Below are positions 8,995-17,551 of a stretch of 64,000 nt of DNA, one piece after another. A model generated the notes under the pieces. That model did not search any database and had not been told where the DNA came from. It worked only from the letters and a program-made list of their open reading frames with translations. Each line of letters begins with the position of its first letter. Positions within the stretch are counted from its first letter, which is position 1. Where the stretch lies: NCBI RefSeq assembly GCF_000425565.1, contig NZ_KE384397.1, forward strand, positions 93,746-157,745. The letters are read 5' to 3'. The stretch is from Tepidiphilus margaritifer DSM 15129. GTDB lineage: Bacteria > Pseudomonadota > Gammaproteobacteria > Burkholderiales > Rhodocyclaceae. Position numbers and translations under genes: made by a program.

Positions 8995-9389
8995 CAGGCC
9001 CCCTCCCTGGGTTCGGCGAGCAGCTGCCGGTCGGTGGCAAGCTGCGAGAGCGTGGCGCGCAGCAAGGTACGCTGCCGCGCCAGGCGGCGCAAACGCCAGG
9101 CGGCGAACGCAGCCGCCCCAAGAAAGGCGACGGCCACCCCCGCAATGGCGGTGAGCCGATGGGTCTCCCAGCACGCGACGATGACGAGCACGCCGACGAA
9201 GGCCAGCCCCAAGGCACCCAAGGCCAGACTCAAACCGGCGAGCAGGAGCAGATCGAAGAGCCGTGCGCGCTCTTCTTCCAGTTCGAGCACCGCCAGCCGC
9301 AGGCGCAGCTCGCCGCCTTCGAGCAGATGTTCGAGCAGCCGCTTGGAGGCGCCGAAGACGCGCTCCATCGGGCCGGCGGGGCGTTCCAT
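8994..9389 (-). CDS. yqjE: YqjE-family (holin-superfamily-like) membrane protein
   Basis: A 131-residue protein with a basic and acidic N-terminal helix, then two adjacent membrane segments (LLLLAGLSLALGALGLAFVG and IAGVAVAFLGAAAFAAW) and a basic C-terminal tail. This is the topology of the YqjE family, which is grouped with phage holin superfamily III by sequence; no lytic role is implied. Both ends overlap neighbours by TGATG junctions. The start at 9389 is chosen because it overlaps the yqjD stop; an upstream start at 9455 would run into yqjD. Confidence 0.75.
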   Translation of the reverse strand: MERPAGPMERVFGASKRLLEHLLEGGELRLRLAVLELEEERARLFDLLLLAGLSLALGALGLAFVGVLVIVACWETHRLTAIAGVAVAFLGAAAFAAWRLRRLARQRTLLRATLSQLATDRQLLAEPREGA

Positions 9390-9739
9390 CAGCGGCGGCC
9401 CATCAGCAAACCGATCAGCATGCCGACGGCGGCTCCCAGGCCGATGCTGGTCCAAGGGTGCTCGCGCACGTAGCCTTCGGTCTGCTGCGCGGTGGTGCGC
9501 AGCGTGGTGCTCGCCTGCTGGTAGAGCTCGGTGCCGCGCTCTGCGAGCCGTGCCCGGGTTTCTGCCAACCGGGCGCGGGCACGCTCACGCAACTCACGGA
9601 TCTCGCTGCTCGTTTCATTGGCCGTGGCAAGCAGCAGCTCATCCAGGGTTTGCGCCAGGTTGCGCAGGTCCTCTTTCAGTTTGTCGGCACTGGCTTGCGG
9701 TGTGGGCGTGGCTTGCGAGGGTACGTTTTGCTCGTTCAT
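9389..9739 (-). CDS. yqjD: YqjD/ElaB-type (DUF883) C-tail-anchored protein
   Basis: A 116-residue protein with a long amphipathic, coiled-coil-like region (about 20-75) and a C-terminal membrane anchor beginning at HPWTSIGLGAAVGMLIGLLMGRR, the hallmark of the YqjD/ElaB/DUF883 family. E. coli YqjD binds ribosomes at the inner membrane in stationary phase. It starts the yqjD-E-K operon and has a good GGAGG site before the ATG. A TAGAAT element about 33 bases upstream could be its -10. Confidence 0.85.
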   Translation of the reverse strand: MNEQNVPSQATPTPQASADKLKEDLRNLAQTLDELLLATANETSSEIRELRERARARLAETRARLAERGTELYQQASTTLRTTAQQTEGYVREHPWTSIGLGAAVGMLIGLLMGRR

Positions 9740-9814
9740 GGTAAACCTCCGTGAAAAAATCGAACTATGCTCATTCTAGGTGATAGGACCCACGAAGGCA
9801 AAAAACGTGCGATT

Positions 9815-10570
9815 TCAAGGTGCGAGCCGTTCCTGGTGTCGACCCAAGCCGAGATAGGCTTCGATCACGCGCGCGTCGGTGGCGAGCTCGTGGGCGGGTC
9901 CCTGCATGGTGACCTCGCCCATCTCGAGCACGTAGCCGTAGTCGGCCACCTGCAGCGCGGCACGGGCGTTCTGCTCCACCAGGAGGATGGAGACGCCGCG
10001 CTCGCGCAGGGAGGCGATGATGCGGAAAATCTCGCGCACGATGAGCGGCGCCAGCCCGAGGGAGGGCTCGTCGAGCATGAGCAACCGCGGCTTGCCCATC
10101 AGGGCGCGTCCCACGGCGAGCATCTGCCGCTCGCCGCCCGAGAGGGTGCCGGCGGCCTGGGTGCGCCGCTCCTCGAGGCGGGGAAAGAGGGCGTACACTT
10201 CCCGCAGCGTGTCGCGATAGTCCCGCTCGCCGCGCCGGTAGCGCTGGAAGGCGCCGAGCACGAGATTGTCCTCGACGCTCATCTCGCCGAAGAGCTCGCG
10301 TTTCTCCGGTACCAGCGCCATGCCGCGGGTCACGAGATATTCGACGTCGGGGTGTGGCTGCGGCTCGCCGTCGAAGACGATCTCGCCACGCGAGGGCAGC
10401 AGCCCCATGATGGCGGAGAGCAGGGTCGTCTTGCCGGCTCCGTTGGGACCGATGACGGTGACGATCTGCCCTGCTCCCACCCGGATGCCGGCCTGGTGCA
10501 GCGCCTCGACCTTGCCGTAGGAAACGCACAGCCCGCACACTTCGAGCAGCGGCTTGGTGTCGGCGCTCAT
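9815..10570 (-). CDS. livF: Branched-chain/aromatic-type ABC transporter ATP-binding protein LivF
   Basis: ATPase subunit of a hydrophobic-amino-acid-type (HAAT) ABC importer. The 251-residue protein has Walker A GPNGAGKTT, the signature LSGGERQML and Walker B LLMLDEPSLGL, and ends with the LivF-type tail. It overlaps the preceding livMG stop by 4 bases. It is the last gene of livK2-livK1-livH-livMG-livF. The substrate is not readable from this subunit; location beside the phenylacetate genes makes an aromatic acid as plausible as an amino acid. Confidence 0.93.
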   Translation of the reverse strand: MSADTKPLLEVCGLCVSYGKVEALHQAGIRVGAGQIVTVIGPNGAGKTTLLSAIMGLLPSRGEIVFDGEPQPHPDVEYLVTRGMALVPEKRELFGEMSVEDNLVLGAFQRYRRGERDYRDTLREVYALFPRLEERRTQAAGTLSGGERQMLAVGRALMGKPRLLMLDEPSLGLAPLIVREIFRIIASLRERGVSILLVEQNARAALQVADYGYVLEMGEVTMQGPAHELATDARVIEAYLGLGRHQERLAP

Positions 10571-12405
10571 TGCACTCCTCCCAGATAGGCTTCGAGCACG
10601 GCCGGATCCTGCTGCACTTCCTCCGGTAGCCCTTCGGCGATCTTCTGGCCGAATTCCATCACGACGACGCGATCGGCCAGCCCCATGACGAAGTCCATGT
10701 CATGCTCCACCAGCAAAATGCCCATGCCTTCGGCGCGCAGCCGGTCAAGCAGCTCGGCGAGCGCCTGCTTTTCCTTGTGGCGCAGGCCGGCAGCGGGTTC
10801 GTCGAGCAGCAGCAGACAAGGATCGGCGCACAGGGCGCGGGCGATCTCGACGATGCGCTGCTGGCCGAGCGCGAGCGCCCCGGCCTCGGTGAAACGGTGC
10901 TCCCACAGCCCCACCCGTTCGATCTGGCGAGCCGCTTCGGCGAGCAGCCGCGCTTCCTCCTTGCGCTCCAGATGCAGCATGGCGGAGAACACGCCGGCAC
11001 GGCCGCGCAGGTGCGCCCCGAGGGCGACGTTCTCGAGCACGGAGCGGCCAGACAGCAGCCGGACGTGCTGGAAGGTGCGGCTCATGCCCATGCGCGCGAT
11101 CTCGCGCGACGATTTGCCCGTGACGTCCTCGCCGAGGAAGAAGATCTTGCCCTCGGTGGGCGTATCCACGCCGGAGAGCTGGTTGAACATGGTGCTCTTG
11201 CCTGCTCCGTTGGGGCCGATGAGGGCGAGGATTTCCCCGGCCTTGACGGTGAGGCTCATCTTGTCGTTCGCCACCAGGCCGCCGAAGCGTTTGGTGACTT
11301 CACGTGCCTCCAGGATCACCGTGCCGCGCTGCGGTTTGGGGCGCTGCGGCAGCGGCTCCAGGGTCGGATCGAGCCGCGGCGGCTCGGCCGCCACCGGTGC
11401 CCGGCGCACGAGGATGGGCCACAATCCCTGGCGGGCGCGATGCAGCACCAGCACCATGAGGAGCCCGAAGACGATCGTTTCGAAATTACCGCTCTGCCCG
11501 AGCAGTTGCGGCAGCCAGTCCTGCAGCCATTGCTTGGCGAGCGTGATGACGAGCGCCCCGACGATCGCGCCCCAGACGTAGCCCGAACCGCCGATCACCG
11601 CCATGAAGAGGTATTCGATGCCGATGTTGATGCCGAAGGGAGAAGGGTTGACGAAACGCTGCAGGTGCGCGTACATCCAGCCGGCCACGCAGGCGAGCAC
11701 CGCGGCCACGACGAAGATCACCATCTTCTGGCGCGAGGTGTCCACCCCCATCGCCTCGGCCATCACCAGGCCGCCACGCAGGGCGCGGATCGCCCGCCCT
11801 TCGCGCGAGTCGAGAAGATTGCTGATCATCCAGATCGCGGCGAGCAGCACGGCCCAAGCGAGGTAATAGAAGTGCGTCGGGTCGATCAACTCGAATCCGA
11901 AGATCGCGATCGGCGGCAGGCCGCCCATGCCGGTGTGCCCGCCGAGCCATTCGAGGTTGCCGAAGAGAAAGAAGAGGCTGATGCCCCAAGCGATCGTGCC
12001 CAGAGGCAGATAGTGTCCGGACAGGCGCAGGGTGATCGAGCCGATGACGAGTGCCGCCGCCAGGGTGAGCACGAGCCCGACGACGAGGCCGCCCCAGGGG
12101 GAACCCTGCGCCCACGCAAGCCAGCCCGGCAACTCGTGAAACGTGGTGACCACGGCGGTGGCGTAGGCGCCCAGGCCGACGAAAGCCGCCTGTCCGAAAC
12201 TGGTGAGTCCGCCGATGCCGGTGAGCAGCACCAGGCCCAGCGCCACGAGGGCATACAGGGCGATGTAGTCGAGCAGGCTCACCTGGAAGGGGCGCAGCAC
12301 GAGGGGCGCGAGCACGACCAGGACGATGAAGGCCGCGAGGGCACCGCGGCGGGGAATGCCGCGCCGGCCGGCGGACGATTGGGCGGGGGAAAGCGCTTTC
12401 GTCAT
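10567..12405 (-). CDS. livMG: Fused LivM permease - LivG ATP-binding protein
   Basis: A 612-residue fusion. Residues about 20-330 form a LivM-type permease with 8 or more membrane segments and the GGLTSFGQAAFVGLGAY motif. A Pro/Arg-rich linker (about 335-360) leads to a LivG-type ATPase with Walker A GPNGAGKST, signature LGQQRIVEIARAL and Walker B LLLLDEPAAGL. Usually these are separate proteins; such fusions are known in some proteobacteria. The start at 12405 overlaps the livH stop (ATGA). The open frame extends further upstream, but that part reads livH in the wrong frame. The remaining subunits are LivH and LivF. Confidence 0.9.
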   Translation of the reverse strand: MTKALSPAQSSAGRRGIPRRGALAAFIVLVVLAPLVLRPFQVSLLDYIALYALVALGLVLLTGIGGLTSFGQAAFVGLGAYATAVVTTFHELPGWLAWAQGSPWGGLVVGLVLTLAAALVIGSITLRLSGHYLPLGTIAWGISLFFLFGNLEWLGGHTGMGGLPPIAIFGFELIDPTHFYYLAWAVLLAAIWMISNLLDSREGRAIRALRGGLVMAEAMGVDTSRQKMVIFVVAAVLACVAGWMYAHLQRFVNPSPFGINIGIEYLFMAVIGGSGYVWGAIVGALVITLAKQWLQDWLPQLLGQSGNFETIVFGLLMVLVLHRARQGLWPILVRRAPVAAEPPRLDPTLEPLPQRPKPQRGTVILEAREVTKRFGGLVANDKMSLTVKAGEILALIGPNGAGKSTMFNQLSGVDTPTEGKIFFLGEDVTGKSSREIARMGMSRTFQHVRLLSGRSVLENVALGAHLRGRAGVFSAMLHLERKEEARLLAEAARQIERVGLWEHRFTEAGALALGQQRIVEIARALCADPCLLLLDEPAAGLRHKEKQALAELLDRLRAEGMGILLVEHDMDFVMGLADRVVVMEFGQKIAEGLPEEVQQDPAVLEAYLGGVQ

Positions 12406-13442
12406 TCTTCCTCCTCCTCGACGTGGTGGGTGCGCAGCGACCGCCAGAAGAGCACGGGGATGATGAGCGTGAAGACGATCACTTCCTTGTAGGCGCTCGC
12501 CCAGAAGGAGCTGAACGATTCGAGCAGCCCGACGAGCAGCGCCCCGGCTGCCGCGGCGGGATAGGCCGCGAGCCCGCCGATGATGGCGGCGACGAACCCC
12601 TTGAGCCCGATGAGGAATCCCGTGTCGTAGTAGATGGTGGTGATGGGGCTGACGAGGATGCCGGAGATCGCGCCGATCGCCGCAGCGAGCATGAGCGTGA
12701 GCCGGCCGGCGAGGTTGGGCGAGATGCCCATGAGGCGCGCCCCGTTGCGATTGACGGCGGTGGCGCGCAGCGCCTTGCCGTAGATCGTGCGGCTGAAGAA
12801 CTGCGCCAGCAGCACGATGAGGGCGAGCGATGCCCCCACCACCCAGATCGCCTGCCCCGGAATGCGCAAGGGGCCGACGAGGAAATTCTCGTCCCACAAC
12901 GGCAGGGTACGATAGCCCTCGGCGCCGAACATCCACAAGCCCAGGCCAACGAGGGCGACGTGCACCGCCACCGCCACGATGAGCAGCACCAGCACCGGCG
13001 CGGAGGCGATCGGCTGGAAGAAGACGCGGAACATCATCGGCCCAAGGGGCACCACCAGGGCCAGGGTGAAGGCGATGCGCGCCAGCTGTCCGGCACCGCG
13101 CCAGTCGACGAGCGATGCGAGCGCCCACAGGGCGAACGGATAGACGAGATTCCAGCCGAGCACCCGCGCGCGGTAGCGCCAGTCGTGGCGCGCCACGAGC
13201 GCGCCCGCCTCCATGGCACACACGGCCAACCCTCCGGCAAGCACCAGCCAGACGGTACCGGGAAAGCGCCCGTTCTCGAGCATGGCCAGCGTGAGCGCCG
13301 AAAAGGCGACGAACTCGCCCTGGGGGATGAAGATGATGCGCGTGACGGTGAAGACCAGCACCAGGGCAAGCGCGAGCAGTACATAGACCGCCCCGTTGAC
13401 GATGCCGTCTTGCGTCAGGATCAACGCGATCGAAGAATCCAT
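12402..13442 (-). CDS. livH: Branched-chain/aromatic-type ABC transporter permease LivH
   Basis: Inner-membrane permease subunit. The product, about 346 residues, has the LivH opening (LTQDGIVNGAVYVLLALALVLVFTVTRII), 8 or more membrane helices and the conserved NRNGARLMGIS cytoplasmic loop that contacts the ATPase. It is somewhat longer than E. coli LivH (308), with extra sequence around residues 85-150. A GTG at 13448 is an alternative start. It lies 92 bases downstream of livK1, separated by a GC-rich hairpin. Confidence 0.92.
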   Translation of the reverse strand: MDSSIALILTQDGIVNGAVYVLLALALVLVFTVTRIIFIPQGEFVAFSALTLAMLENGRFPGTVWLVLAGGLAVCAMEAGALVARHDWRYRARVLGWNLVYPFALWALASLVDWRGAGQLARIAFTLALVVPLGPMMFRVFFQPIASAPVLVLLIVAVAVHVALVGLGLWMFGAEGYRTLPLWDENFLVGPLRIPGQAIWVVGASLALIVLLAQFFSRTIYGKALRATAVNRNGARLMGISPNLAGRLTLMLAAAIGAISGILVSPITTIYYDTGFLIGLKGFVAAIIGGLAAYPAAAAGALLVGLLESFSSFWASAYKEVIVFTLIIPVLFWRSLRTHHVEEEEE

Positions 13443-13459
13443 GGACACGATCCTCGCTG

Positions 13460-13482
13460 CCCGCCGCCTCGAGGGCGGCGGG
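13460..13482. other. Intercistronic GC hairpin between livK1 and livH
   Basis: A perfect 9-bp inverted repeat, CCCGCCGCC and GGCGGCGGG, around a 5-base loop lies between the binding-protein gene and the permease genes. No T run follows on either strand, so it is unlikely to be a full terminator. Such hairpins after binding-protein genes often protect the upstream mRNA or partly stop transcription, so that binding protein exceeds permease; that role is inferred here. Confidence 0.6.
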
Positions 13483-13534
13483 TCGATGGGTTTTCTATCC
13501 TCGGGTCGAGCGGCGACTCAGCCTGGCCGCTGCC

Positions 13535-14686
13535 TCAGGGGATGTACTTCCATTGCCCGCTTTCGATGCGCAGCATCACGCGGGCACGGTGGTCGAGTCC
13601 GAGGTGATCGGTCGGGCTCATGGTGTAGACGCCATTGGCGGCCGGAACCTCTTTGAGGTGCTCGATCGCGTCGCGCAGGGCGGCGCGGAATTCGGGCGTA
13701 CCGGGCTTGGCCTTGGTGAGCGCCTCGGGCAGCGCCGCGGCGAACAGCTTGCCGGCATCCCAGACGTAGGAGCCGAACTGCGTCACCGAACCCTTGCCGT
13801 ATTTGGACTCGTAGAGCTGGAAGTACTCCACGCCGGCGGCTTTGGCCGGGTGACTGTCGGGCAGCTGTGGGGCCACGACTACGGGGCTGGACGGCAGGAA
13901 CGTTCCTTCACAGTCGCGCCCGCACACGCGCAGGAAGTCGGGGTTCACCACACCGTGGGTCTGGTAGATCTTGCCGGGATAGCCGCGCTCCTTGAGCGTC
14001 TTCTGCGGCAGGGCCGCCGGCGTGCCCGAGCCGGCGATGAGCACTGCGTCCGGTTTGGCGCCGACGATCTTGAGCACCTGGCCCGTCACCGAGGTGTCGG
14101 TGCGGTTGTAGCGCTCGTTGACCACCAATTTCAACCCCTTGGCCGCGGCGGCCTCGCTGAAGCTTTGGTACCAGCTCTCGCCGTAGGCGTCGGAGTAGCC
14201 GATGAAGCCGACGGTCTTCACGCCGTTGGCCACCATGTGTTCGACGATGGCCTCGGTCATCATGCGATCGCTCTGCGGCGTCTTGAACACCCAATGCCGC
14301 TTCTCGTCGACGGGAGAGATCACTTTGTCCCCGGCGGCGAAGGAGATCATCGGTACCTTGGCCTCGGCCACCACGTCGATCATCGCCAGGGCGTTCGGGG
14401 TGATCGACGAACCCATCACCAGGTCGACCTTGTCTTCGGTAATGAACTTGCGGGTGTTGTTCACAGCGGTGGTGGTGTCGGAGGCGTCGTCGAGCACGAG
14501 GTACTCGATCTTCTGCCCCGCCATTTCTTTCGGCAGCATCTCCACGGTGTTCTTCTCCGGGATGCCGAGCGAGGCGGCCGGCCCCGTGGCCGAGACCGTG
14601 ACCCCCACTTTCACCTGAGCCTGCGCCGCCATCGTCCAACCCAAGGCCAGTGCCAAACCCAGGATGATGCGTTTTTTCGTCTCCAT
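13535..14686 (-). CDS. Periplasmic binding protein, HAAT family (LivK-like, full length)
   Basis: A 383-residue type I periplasmic binding protein with a Sec signal peptide (cleavage after AAQA near residue 22) and the family opening VKVGVTVSATGPAASLG. Both lobes are present, with the central region (SDAYGESW, then VLIAGSGTPAALPQKTLKERGY) intact. The ligand is unknown. Its neighbour livK2 is a tandem copy lacking the central part, and the livH-livMG-livF membrane components follow. Proximity to paa genes suggests aromatic acid uptake as one possibility; this is inference from context only. Confidence 0.92.
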   Translation of the reverse strand: METKKRIILGLALALGWTMAAQAQVKVGVTVSATGPAASLGIPEKNTVEMLPKEMAGQKIEYLVLDDASDTTTAVNNTRKFITEDKVDLVMGSSITPNALAMIDVVAEAKVPMISFAAGDKVISPVDEKRHWVFKTPQSDRMMTEAIVEHMVANGVKTVGFIGYSDAYGESWYQSFSEAAAAKGLKLVVNERYNRTDTSVTGQVLKIVGAKPDAVLIAGSGTPAALPQKTLKERGYPGKIYQTHGVVNPDFLRVCGRDCEGTFLPSSPVVVAPQLPDSHPAKAAGVEYFQLYESKYGKGSVTQFGSYVWDAGKLFAAALPEALTKAKPGTPEFRAALRDAIEHLKEVPAANGVYTMSPTDHLGLDHRARVMLRIESGQWKYIP

Positions 14687-14719
14687 GTTTCTCCCTCCTC
14701 CTTTTCTACGTTGAATCCC

Positions 14720-15460
14720 TCAAGGGACATATCTCCACGTTCCCTGGTCGATCCGCACGATGACCCGCGCCCGCCGGTCGAGCCCGAGATGATCGGTCGG
14801 ACTCATGGTGAAGACCCCCATGGCCGCATGGACTTCCTTCAAGTGCTCCAATGCGTCGCGCAGCGCGGCGCGGAATTCGGGCGTGCCGGGCTTGGCCTTG
14901 GTGAGCGCCTCGGGTAGTGCCGCGGCGAGCAGCTTGCCGGCGTCCCAGACGTGCGCCCCGAAGGTGGAGACCGAGCCTTTGCCGAACTTGGCCTCGTATG
15001 CCTGGACGTATTCGAGCGCCGAGGCTTTGGCCGGATGATCGTCCGGCAGTTGCGCCGCCACCAGTAACACCCAGCGGCGCTTGTCATCGACCGGCGAGAC
15101 GATCTTTTCGCTGGCGGCAAAGGCGATCATCGGCACCTTGGCCTCGGCCACCACGTCGATCATCGCCAGAGCATTGGGCGAGATGGTGGAACCCATCACC
15201 AGATCGACCTGGTTTTCGGTGATGAACTTGCGGGTATTGTTCACCGCACTGGTGGTGTCGGAGGCGTCGTCGAGCACGAGGTACTCGATTTTCTGACCGG
15301 CGATCTCGCGCGGCAGGAGGTCCACCGTGTTCTTTTCCGGCATGCCGAGCGAGGCGGCCGGGCCGGTGGCCGACACCGTCACCCCTACTTTCACCTGGGC
15401 CTGCGCCAGGGCGCACCCAAGCACCAGGACGAGGCCCATGACGAGGCTTTTCTTCTTCAT
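14720..15460 (-). CDS. Internally deleted tandem copy of the binding protein (in frame)
   Basis: A 246-residue paralogue of the neighbouring binding protein, nearly identical over both ends, with its own signal peptide (MKKKSLVMGLVLVLGCALAQA). After SPVDDKRRWV (residue about 131, near base 15070) it jumps directly to LLVAAQLPDDHPAK, skipping about 135 residues that the other copy has. The missing part covers most of the second lobe and hinge, so ligand binding by the classical mechanism is unlikely. The frame is preserved and the start, signal and promoter look good, so a stable short protein may be made. It could be a decaying duplicate or a repurposed protein. Confidence 0.85.
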   Translation of the reverse strand: MKKKSLVMGLVLVLGCALAQAQVKVGVTVSATGPAASLGMPEKNTVDLLPREIAGQKIEYLVLDDASDTTSAVNNTRKFITENQVDLVMGSTISPNALAMIDVVAEAKVPMIAFAASEKIVSPVDDKRRWVLLVAAQLPDDHPAKASALEYVQAYEAKFGKGSVSTFGAHVWDAGKLLAAALPEALTKAKPGTPEFRAALRDALEHLKEVHAAMGVFTMSPTDHLGLDRRARVIVRIDQGTWRYVP

Positions 15461-15494
15461 CTCCGTCTCCTCCTTTTTATGGGTCGTATGCTTC

Positions 15495-15510
15495 TCCCGC
15501 CGCGGCGGGA
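15495..15510. repeat. 16-bp perfect palindrome in the livK2 5' leader
   Basis: TCCCGCCGCGGCGGGA is a perfect inverted repeat lying between the candidate promoter (15526-15553) and the livK2 start, so it is in the mRNA leader. It could form an 8-bp hairpin that affects mRNA stability, or be an operator. Function is unknown. Confidence 0.5.
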
Positions 15511-15525
15511 TGAGGCGAAGAAGAA

Positions 15526-15553
15526 ATTATCACAAATCTAATCGATTTGACAA
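15526..15553 (-). promoter_or_regulatory. Promoter with embedded inverted repeat, liv operon
   Basis: On the minus strand TTGTCA (15548-15553) and GATAAT (15526-15531) are separated by 16 bases, each matching 5 of 6 sigma-70 consensus bases, about 65 bases before livK2. An inverted repeat CAAATC-N5-GATTTG (15533-15549) lies between the two hexamers, where a bound repressor would block RNA polymerase. The surrounding DNA is AT-rich. The promoter is well supported; the operator is a guess. Confidence 0.6.
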
Positions 15554-15563
15554 TGTATAAATT

Positions 15564-16781
15564 TTATCGCATTCGTTCGATCACCATGGCGATGCCTTGG
15601 CCGACGCCGATGCACATCGTCGCCAGACCATAGCGGCCGTCGCGGCGTTCGAGCTCGCGCGCGAGCGTGAGCACCAGGCGGGCCCCGGAAGCGCCCAGCG
15701 GATGGCCCAGGGCGATCGCGCCGCCGTTGGGATTGACGTGTTCGGCATCATCGGGCAGCCCCAACTGGCGCAATACCGCCAGCGCCTGGGCGGCGAAGGC
15801 TTCGTTGAGTTCGATCGCGTCGATGCGCGCCAGGCTCAGTCCCGCGCGATCGAGTACCTTGCGCGTGGCCGGCGCCGGACCGATGCCCATGATGCGGGGT
15901 TCCACCCCCACGGTGGCCATGGAAAGAATGCGTGCCATCGGCCGCAGCCCGTAGCGCGCCACTGCCTCTTCGCCAGCCACGAGCACGGCGACGGCGCCGT
16001 CGTTCACGCCCGAGGCATTGCCGGCGGTGACGGTGCCCTCGGGTTTGACCACGCCCTTGAGCTTGGCAAGCGCCTCCAGCGTGGTCTCGGGCCGGGGATG
16101 CTCGTCGCGCACCACCGGCACTTTCTCGCCCTTCCTGCCCGCGGGCACTTCCACCGGCACGATCTCGCCGTCGAAGAAGCCGCGCGCGGCGGCCTCGGCG
16201 TAGCGGCGCTGGCTGCGCAGGGCAAAGGCGTCCTGGTCGGCGCGGGCGATGCCGAAGCGTTCGGCCACGTTCTCGGCGGTCTCGGGCATGGAGTCGATGC
16301 CATAGCGCGCCTGCATCTTCGGGTTGACGAAGCGCCAACCGATGGTGGTATCTTCGATCTTGGCGCTGCGTGAGAAGGCGCTCTCGGCCTTGCCCAGGAC
16401 GAAGGGCGCGCGCGTCATGCTCTCGACTCCGCCGGCGATCATCAAATCGGCCTCGCCACAGGCGATCGCCCGGGCGGCGGTGCCGATCGCGTCCATGCCC
16501 GAGCCGCACAGCCGGTTGATGGTCGAGCCGGGAATCGTCTGCGGCAGGCCGGCGAGCAACGCTGCCATGCGGGCGACGTTGCGATTGTCCTCTCCGGCCT
16601 GGTTGGCGCAGCCGAAGTAGACGTCGTCGACCGCCTCCCAATCGACCTGCGGCTGGCGTGCCATGAGCGTGACGATCACGTGCGCGGCGAGATCGTCCGG
16701 GCGGACTTGGGCGAGGGCGCCGCCATAACGGCCGATGGGGGTGCGGATGCCATCACAGAGATAGACCGCGCGATTCTTCAT
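15564..16781 (-). CDS. paaJ: 3-oxoadipyl-CoA/3-oxo-5,6-dehydrosuberyl-CoA thiolase PaaJ
   Basis: Thiolase of phenylacetate catabolism, which releases acetyl-CoA from the ring-derived 3-oxoacyl-CoA intermediates. The 405-residue protein is close to PaaJ/PcaF throughout, including [16 protein letters not shown] and GWRFVNP. It has the nucleophilic Cys in [10 protein letters not shown] (near residue 91), [10 protein letters not shown] and the C-terminal CIGVGQGIA with the second Cys. Its start overlaps the paaR stop (ATGA). It ends the minus-strand paa operon. Confidence 0.92.
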   Translation of the reverse strand: MKNRAVYLCDGIRTPIGRYGGALAQVRPDDLAAHVIVTLMARQPQVDWEAVDDVYFGCANQAGEDNRNVARMAALLAGLPQTIPGSTINRLCGSGMDAIGTAARAIACGEADLMIAGGVESMTRAPFVLGKAESAFSRSAKIEDTTIGWRFVNPKMQARYGIDSMPETAENVAERFGIARADQDAFALRSQRRYAEAAARGFFDGEIVPVEVPAGRKGEKVPVVRDEHPRPETTLEALAKLKGVVKPEGTVTAGNASGVNDGAVAVLVAGEEAVARYGLRPMARILSMATVGVEPRIMGIGPAPATRKVLDRAGLSLARIDAIELNEAFAAQALAVLRQLGLPDDAEHVNPNGGAIALGHPLGASGARLVLTLARELERRDGRYGLATMCIGVGQGIAMVIERMR

Positions 16782-17482
16782 CCTTTTTCTCCTTGTAGGG
16801 TCGGCACGACGGCCTCGTCCGGGTCTCGTACTGGTTTCGATTCAATGGCGAAACGCTGCAGCAGGTCTTCGCGTTTGACGAGCGCATGCACGCCGGCCAT
16901 GAACATCGTCGTCACGATCGGTGCCATGTCGCGGTAACTCAGGGGACCGTCGGGCCTCAGCCAGGTGAAGGTCCAGTTGATCATACCGAAGAGCACCATG
17001 GTCACCGGCTTGAGCAGCGCCGTGGCGGCGAGCTCCGGCTCCAGCGCCGCGATCACGCCCGCAAAGGCCCGTACCACCTGGCGCTGCTTCTCCAGCACCG
17101 GTTCGCGCAACGGCTCGGGCAGGTGCTTGACGTCCTGCACCAGCACGATGTGCCGGTACTGCGAATGCCGGTATTCTTCGAGGAAGCGGGCGATGAGGCG
17201 ATCGAGCACCACGCCGGCTCCCGCGGGGCCGAGGGGCGGTTCGCGACCGAGTTCCTCCTCGACGATGGCCACCAGGCGCTCGACGTAGGACAGAGCCACA
17301 TCGAACAAAATGTGCTCTTTGTCCTGGTAATAATGGTAAAGGAGCGCCTTCGACACGCCGCAAGCTTGGGCGAGCGAGGCCATGGATGCGGCGTGAAAAC
17401 CCGCTTCGGCAAAAAGCATCGCCGCCTTTTCCAGGATCTCGTTGCGCTGCTGCTCGAAGGATTCACCGCGTCTGCGGGCCAT
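16778..17482 (-). CDS. paaR: TetR-family regulator, probable PaaR
   Basis: A 234-residue TetR/AcrR protein: an N-terminal helix-turn-helix (about residues 10-56, ILEKAAMLFAEAGFHAASMASLAQACGVSKALLYHYYQDKEHI pattern) and a ligand-binding C-terminal domain. Its position inside paaG-H-I-K-R-J and the TetR type match PaaR of betaproteobacteria, which represses paa genes and is released by phenylacetyl-CoA. The likely target is the palindrome at 21824-21843. As it is co-transcribed with its targets it would be autoregulated. Ligand and target are inferred from context. Confidence 0.85.
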   Translation of the reverse strand: MARRRGESFEQQRNEILEKAAMLFAEAGFHAASMASLAQACGVSKALLYHYYQDKEHILFDVALSYVERLVAIVEEELGREPPLGPAGAGVVLDRLIARFLEEYRHSQYRHIVLVQDVKHLPEPLREPVLEKQRQVVRAFAGVIAALEPELAATALLKPVTMVLFGMINWTFTWLRPDGPLSYRDMAPIVTTMFMAGVHALVKREDLLQRFAIESKPVRDPDEAVVPTLQGEKG

Positions 17483-17551
17483 TTCCGCCCCCTTGCATCG
17501 TCATGGATCGAGGCCATAGCATAACCGCGGCGGCCCCGATCCGTGCCGCAC

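Noticed and set aside
8674-9739. The YqjE-like protein as a phage holin and so a prophage remnant
   Set aside because: The yqjD-yqjE-yqjK order is a normal chromosomal set and no phage genes are near.
10702-12492. Long plus-strand open frame opposite livMG and livF (596 residues)
   Set aside because: High-GC antisense shadow, low-complexity composition, no ribosome site and no family resemblance; the minus-strand genes are certain.
12406-13221. Upstream extension of the LivMG frame to 13221 (an 884-residue reading)
   Set aside because: The extra part is Arg/Gly/Ala-rich and overlaps livH in another frame; the real start at 12405 overlaps the livH stop by ATGA.
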